A DNA stretch of 64,000 bases from a bacterium. GTDB taxonomy: Bacteria; CLD3; SB21. The translations under genes and the position numbers were made by a program. The notes beneath the pieces are model-generated. The model was not told the DNA's origin and did not search any database. It saw only the letters and a list, made by a program, of their open reading frames with translations. The DNA lies in assembly GCA_019695335.1 (NCBI GenBank), contig JAIBAF010000009.1, positions 1-64,000 on the forward strand. The letters are read 5' to 3'. Shown here piece after piece: positions 62,633 through 64,000 of this stretch (position 1 is the first letter of the stretch; each line of letters starts with the position of its first letter).

Positions 62633-63925
62633 ATGAGACACTTAAGGTTTTTGATAATCTTTCATACGATTTTATTTTTCTCGCAGTCATGCGAAGAACG
62701 CACGGAAAAGGCGTTTAATAAAAACCCTTCCACGGACAATCTCACCCGCGAGGAGGCCAATCAGTATCTCGAAATTTTGAGCCGGCAATTGTCTTTCGGC
62801 GATCACAGTTTATCCAAGTCAAAAAACGGGCTTTTGAAAACATCCACGCTGCATCGTTTTTTGAAAGAGGATAAAATGAATATTGCCGAAGTCATGGACG
62901 GCGCCGAAGGACGCATCAAAGTCGATGGAAAAATTTGCCGTGTCAATGTCGAGATATTCAATGCCGGCGCGGTGGAAGCTTTTTCCAAGAATCTTGCGTT
63001 CGGTGAAGGCGATGAGACGTTGTATGGCGTCTATCCCGATCCGGCCAATTATTATGACGGAACGTCCAACGAAGTCACTTTTCCTGTACACGTAGTGTCG
63101 AGCGATGAAGGTTCATTTGCTTCGTCCGATGAATTCTGGACGGCGCCATACGCCAAAGACATCGATGACATCGATGATGAATTTCAGGCGTATATCGCCA
63201 ATTTGCGTGCGACTTTGACGTATCCGATTTTTGCCGTTACAATGGAGGAAGAAGATGATCCCGAAGAGAATCTCGCTCGGATTACTGTGGCGAAGAAAAG
63301 ACGGGAATTAAATAAAGGGCTATCTTCGGCTTATCTCACTCTCCACTCCATTCGTTTATATGTGACCCGTGATGGGCTAACGGCTGAAGAATTTCAAAGC
63401 TGGTATGGCCGCCTTGACGGAGTCAGCCGATATAAACATAACGACAATAGCGGCGAAACAACCATCGATGCCCGCGGAGTGCCGGTAAAATTGGAAGACA
63501 TTAATACGGACCATAAATGGTATGATCAAACCACGCCGTTCTATTACATGTATTTGTCTACTGGCAACAATGATGGCGTCGTTCTTCCTTTCGAGGACGA
63601 TATCAATGAAGGATCGATGGACCGCTCGGAAGACTGCTTTTATATTCAGGATTACGGATGCATCCATTCTGAAAACTGGGATGAAGCCTGGAATGCAGCA
63701 ACCGGCTCCGTTAGTAAAAATGTCTCTTTGAGCTACACAATCGATAATCAACAGCAATCATGGGTCGATACCGATGACAAATATGGTGAAGGTGCACTGT
63801 TTAATGAGAACCAGTCGAACATGCATTCACGTACAGGCGGTGGAACTGAGATAGCAGACACCAAATCCTATACCGATGGTGGTCTTGACGACATGCGCTG
63901 GAAAATAGGATATGCTCTTTATTAG
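62633..63925 (+). CDS. Lipoprotein of unknown function
   Basis: 430 residues from the ATG at 62633, chosen over an in-frame upstream ATG because AAGGAG lies just before it and a signal peptide then begins at once. The peptide RHLRFLIIFHTILFFSQSC ends in a lipobox-like SQSC with Cys at about residue 20. The mature protein is acidic and hydrophilic, with several DD/ED-rich stretches (DDIDDIDDEFQ, EEEDDPEEN) and many aromatic residues, including two cysteines in a DCFYIQDYGCIHSENW segment. No family is recognised. It is probably anchored in the outer or inner membrane facing outward. Confidence 0.8.
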   Translation: MRHLRFLIIFHTILFFSQSCEERTEKAFNKNPSTDNLTREEANQYLEILSRQLSFGDHSLSKSKNGLLKTSTLHRFLKEDKMNIAEVMDGAEGRIKVDGKICRVNVEIFNAGAVEAFSKNLAFGEGDETLYGVYPDPANYYDGTSNEVTFPVHVVSSDEGSFASSDEFWTAPYAKDIDDIDDEFQAYIANLRATLTYPIFAVTMEEEDDPEENLARITVAKKRRELNKGLSSAYLTLHSIRLYVTRDGLTAEEFQSWYGRLDGVSRYKHNDNSGETTIDARGVPVKLEDINTDHKWYDQTTPFYYMYLSTGNNDGVVLPFEDDINEGSMDRSEDCFYIQDYGCIHSENWDEAWNAATGSVSKNVSLSYTIDNQQQSWVDTDDKYGEGALFNENQSNMHSRTGGGTEIADTKSYTDGGLDDMRWKIGYALY

Positions 63926-63959
63926 TAAATAAAGTTAATCAATTAATAATTTTTCATAA

Positions 63960-63978
63960 GAACTCCGCCGAGTTTTTT
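63960..63978 (+). terminator. Short hairpin with T-run after the lipoprotein gene
   Basis: AACTC / GAGTT around CGCC, then a run of six T (63973 overlapping). It also forms the right arm of the 13 bp inverted repeat with 62600-62612. The stem is short, so the call is tentative. An ATG at 63995 may start the next gene. Confidence 0.4.
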
Positions 63979-64000
63979 AAATGGAATTATAATTATGAAA

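Noticed and set aside
1-64000. tRNA, rRNA, insertion sequences, prophage or defence genes
   Set aside because: Intergenic regions were read for TPsiC-like GTTCGA contexts and for transposase, integrase, restriction or toxin-antitoxin genes; none could be supported.

Overview
The window is a gene-dense bacterial chromosome segment with roughly 45% GC by eye. It has no insertion sequences, phage genes, CRISPR arrays, rRNA or tRNA genes. The primary sigma factor (58006..58851) is the short form of about 280 residues lacking region 1.1, typical of the Bacteroidetes/Chlorobi (FCB) group. Other FCB-flavoured genes are the sortilin-type Asp-box propeller, a PorT-like outer-membrane barrel, LVIVD plus Ig-like repeats, and the DUF4129/DUF4350/MoxR run. 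Several recognisable promoters are ordinary sigma-70 type (TTGACT-N17-TATTTT, TTGAAA-N17-TATTTT) and many genes have Shine-Dalgarno sequences, so this is probably not a core Bacteroidetes. A neighbouring FCB lineage (Ignavibacteria, Calditrichota or KSB1-like) fits better, but this is inference.

Layout. 1-4.8 kb: tail of a DASS/SLC13 transporter, a secreted Asp-box propeller protein and a secreted Xaa-Pro aminopeptidase. 4.8-15.6 kb, minus strand: an acyl-CoA ligase, then an operon of an isocitrate-dehydrogenase-like enzyme, a KRCGH-type methylisocitrate-lyase relative and a split LeuC/LeuD-type hydratase; then a large receiver plus PEP-synthase-type ATP-grasp protein, and glutamate dehydrogenase. 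15.9-20.9 kb, plus strand: GPP34/GOLPH3-like, PorT-like barrel, YyaL/SSP411-like and SpoVR. 20.9-29.1 kb, minus strand: a tight seven-gene run from aldehyde dehydrogenase through the membrane/DUF4129/DUF4350/MoxR genes and a deacetylase-FGE fusion to a zinc alcohol dehydrogenase. 29.4-39.2 kb: cytidine deaminase, MscS, a 1282-residue propeller-plus-Ig-repeat exoprotein, queA, a NYN-domain RNase, an unusual lone OppC permease, a Nudix hydrolase and a queuosine-precursor transporter.

39.4-45.4 kb is the most interesting part. It holds CheW, a two-TM MCP-like protein with an altered tip, a CheA-shaped protein that has lost its phospho-accepting histidine and the ATP-binding motifs, and a ParA/MinD ATPase. 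No CheY, CheR, CheB or flagellar gene is present. It looks like a chemotaxis-array scaffold converted to a non-phosphorelay use. 45.4-51.1 kb holds a leaderless HtrA-type protease, a PAP2 phosphatase, an M3 peptidase and umuDC. 51.2-55.6 kb is translation housekeeping (rplM-rpsI, rpsB-tsf, pyrH, frr), with structured leaders ahead of rplM and rpsB. 55.6-58.9 kb has a second notable group: a GAF-GAF sensor whose GGDEF active site is lost but whose c-di-GMP inhibitory site is kept, followed directly by two tandem EutN/CcmL microcompartment vertex proteins with no other shell gene nearby, then rpoD. 59-62.2 kb is etfBA and rho. The end holds an unknown lipoprotein preceded by a long non-coding stretch with an unusual hairpin.
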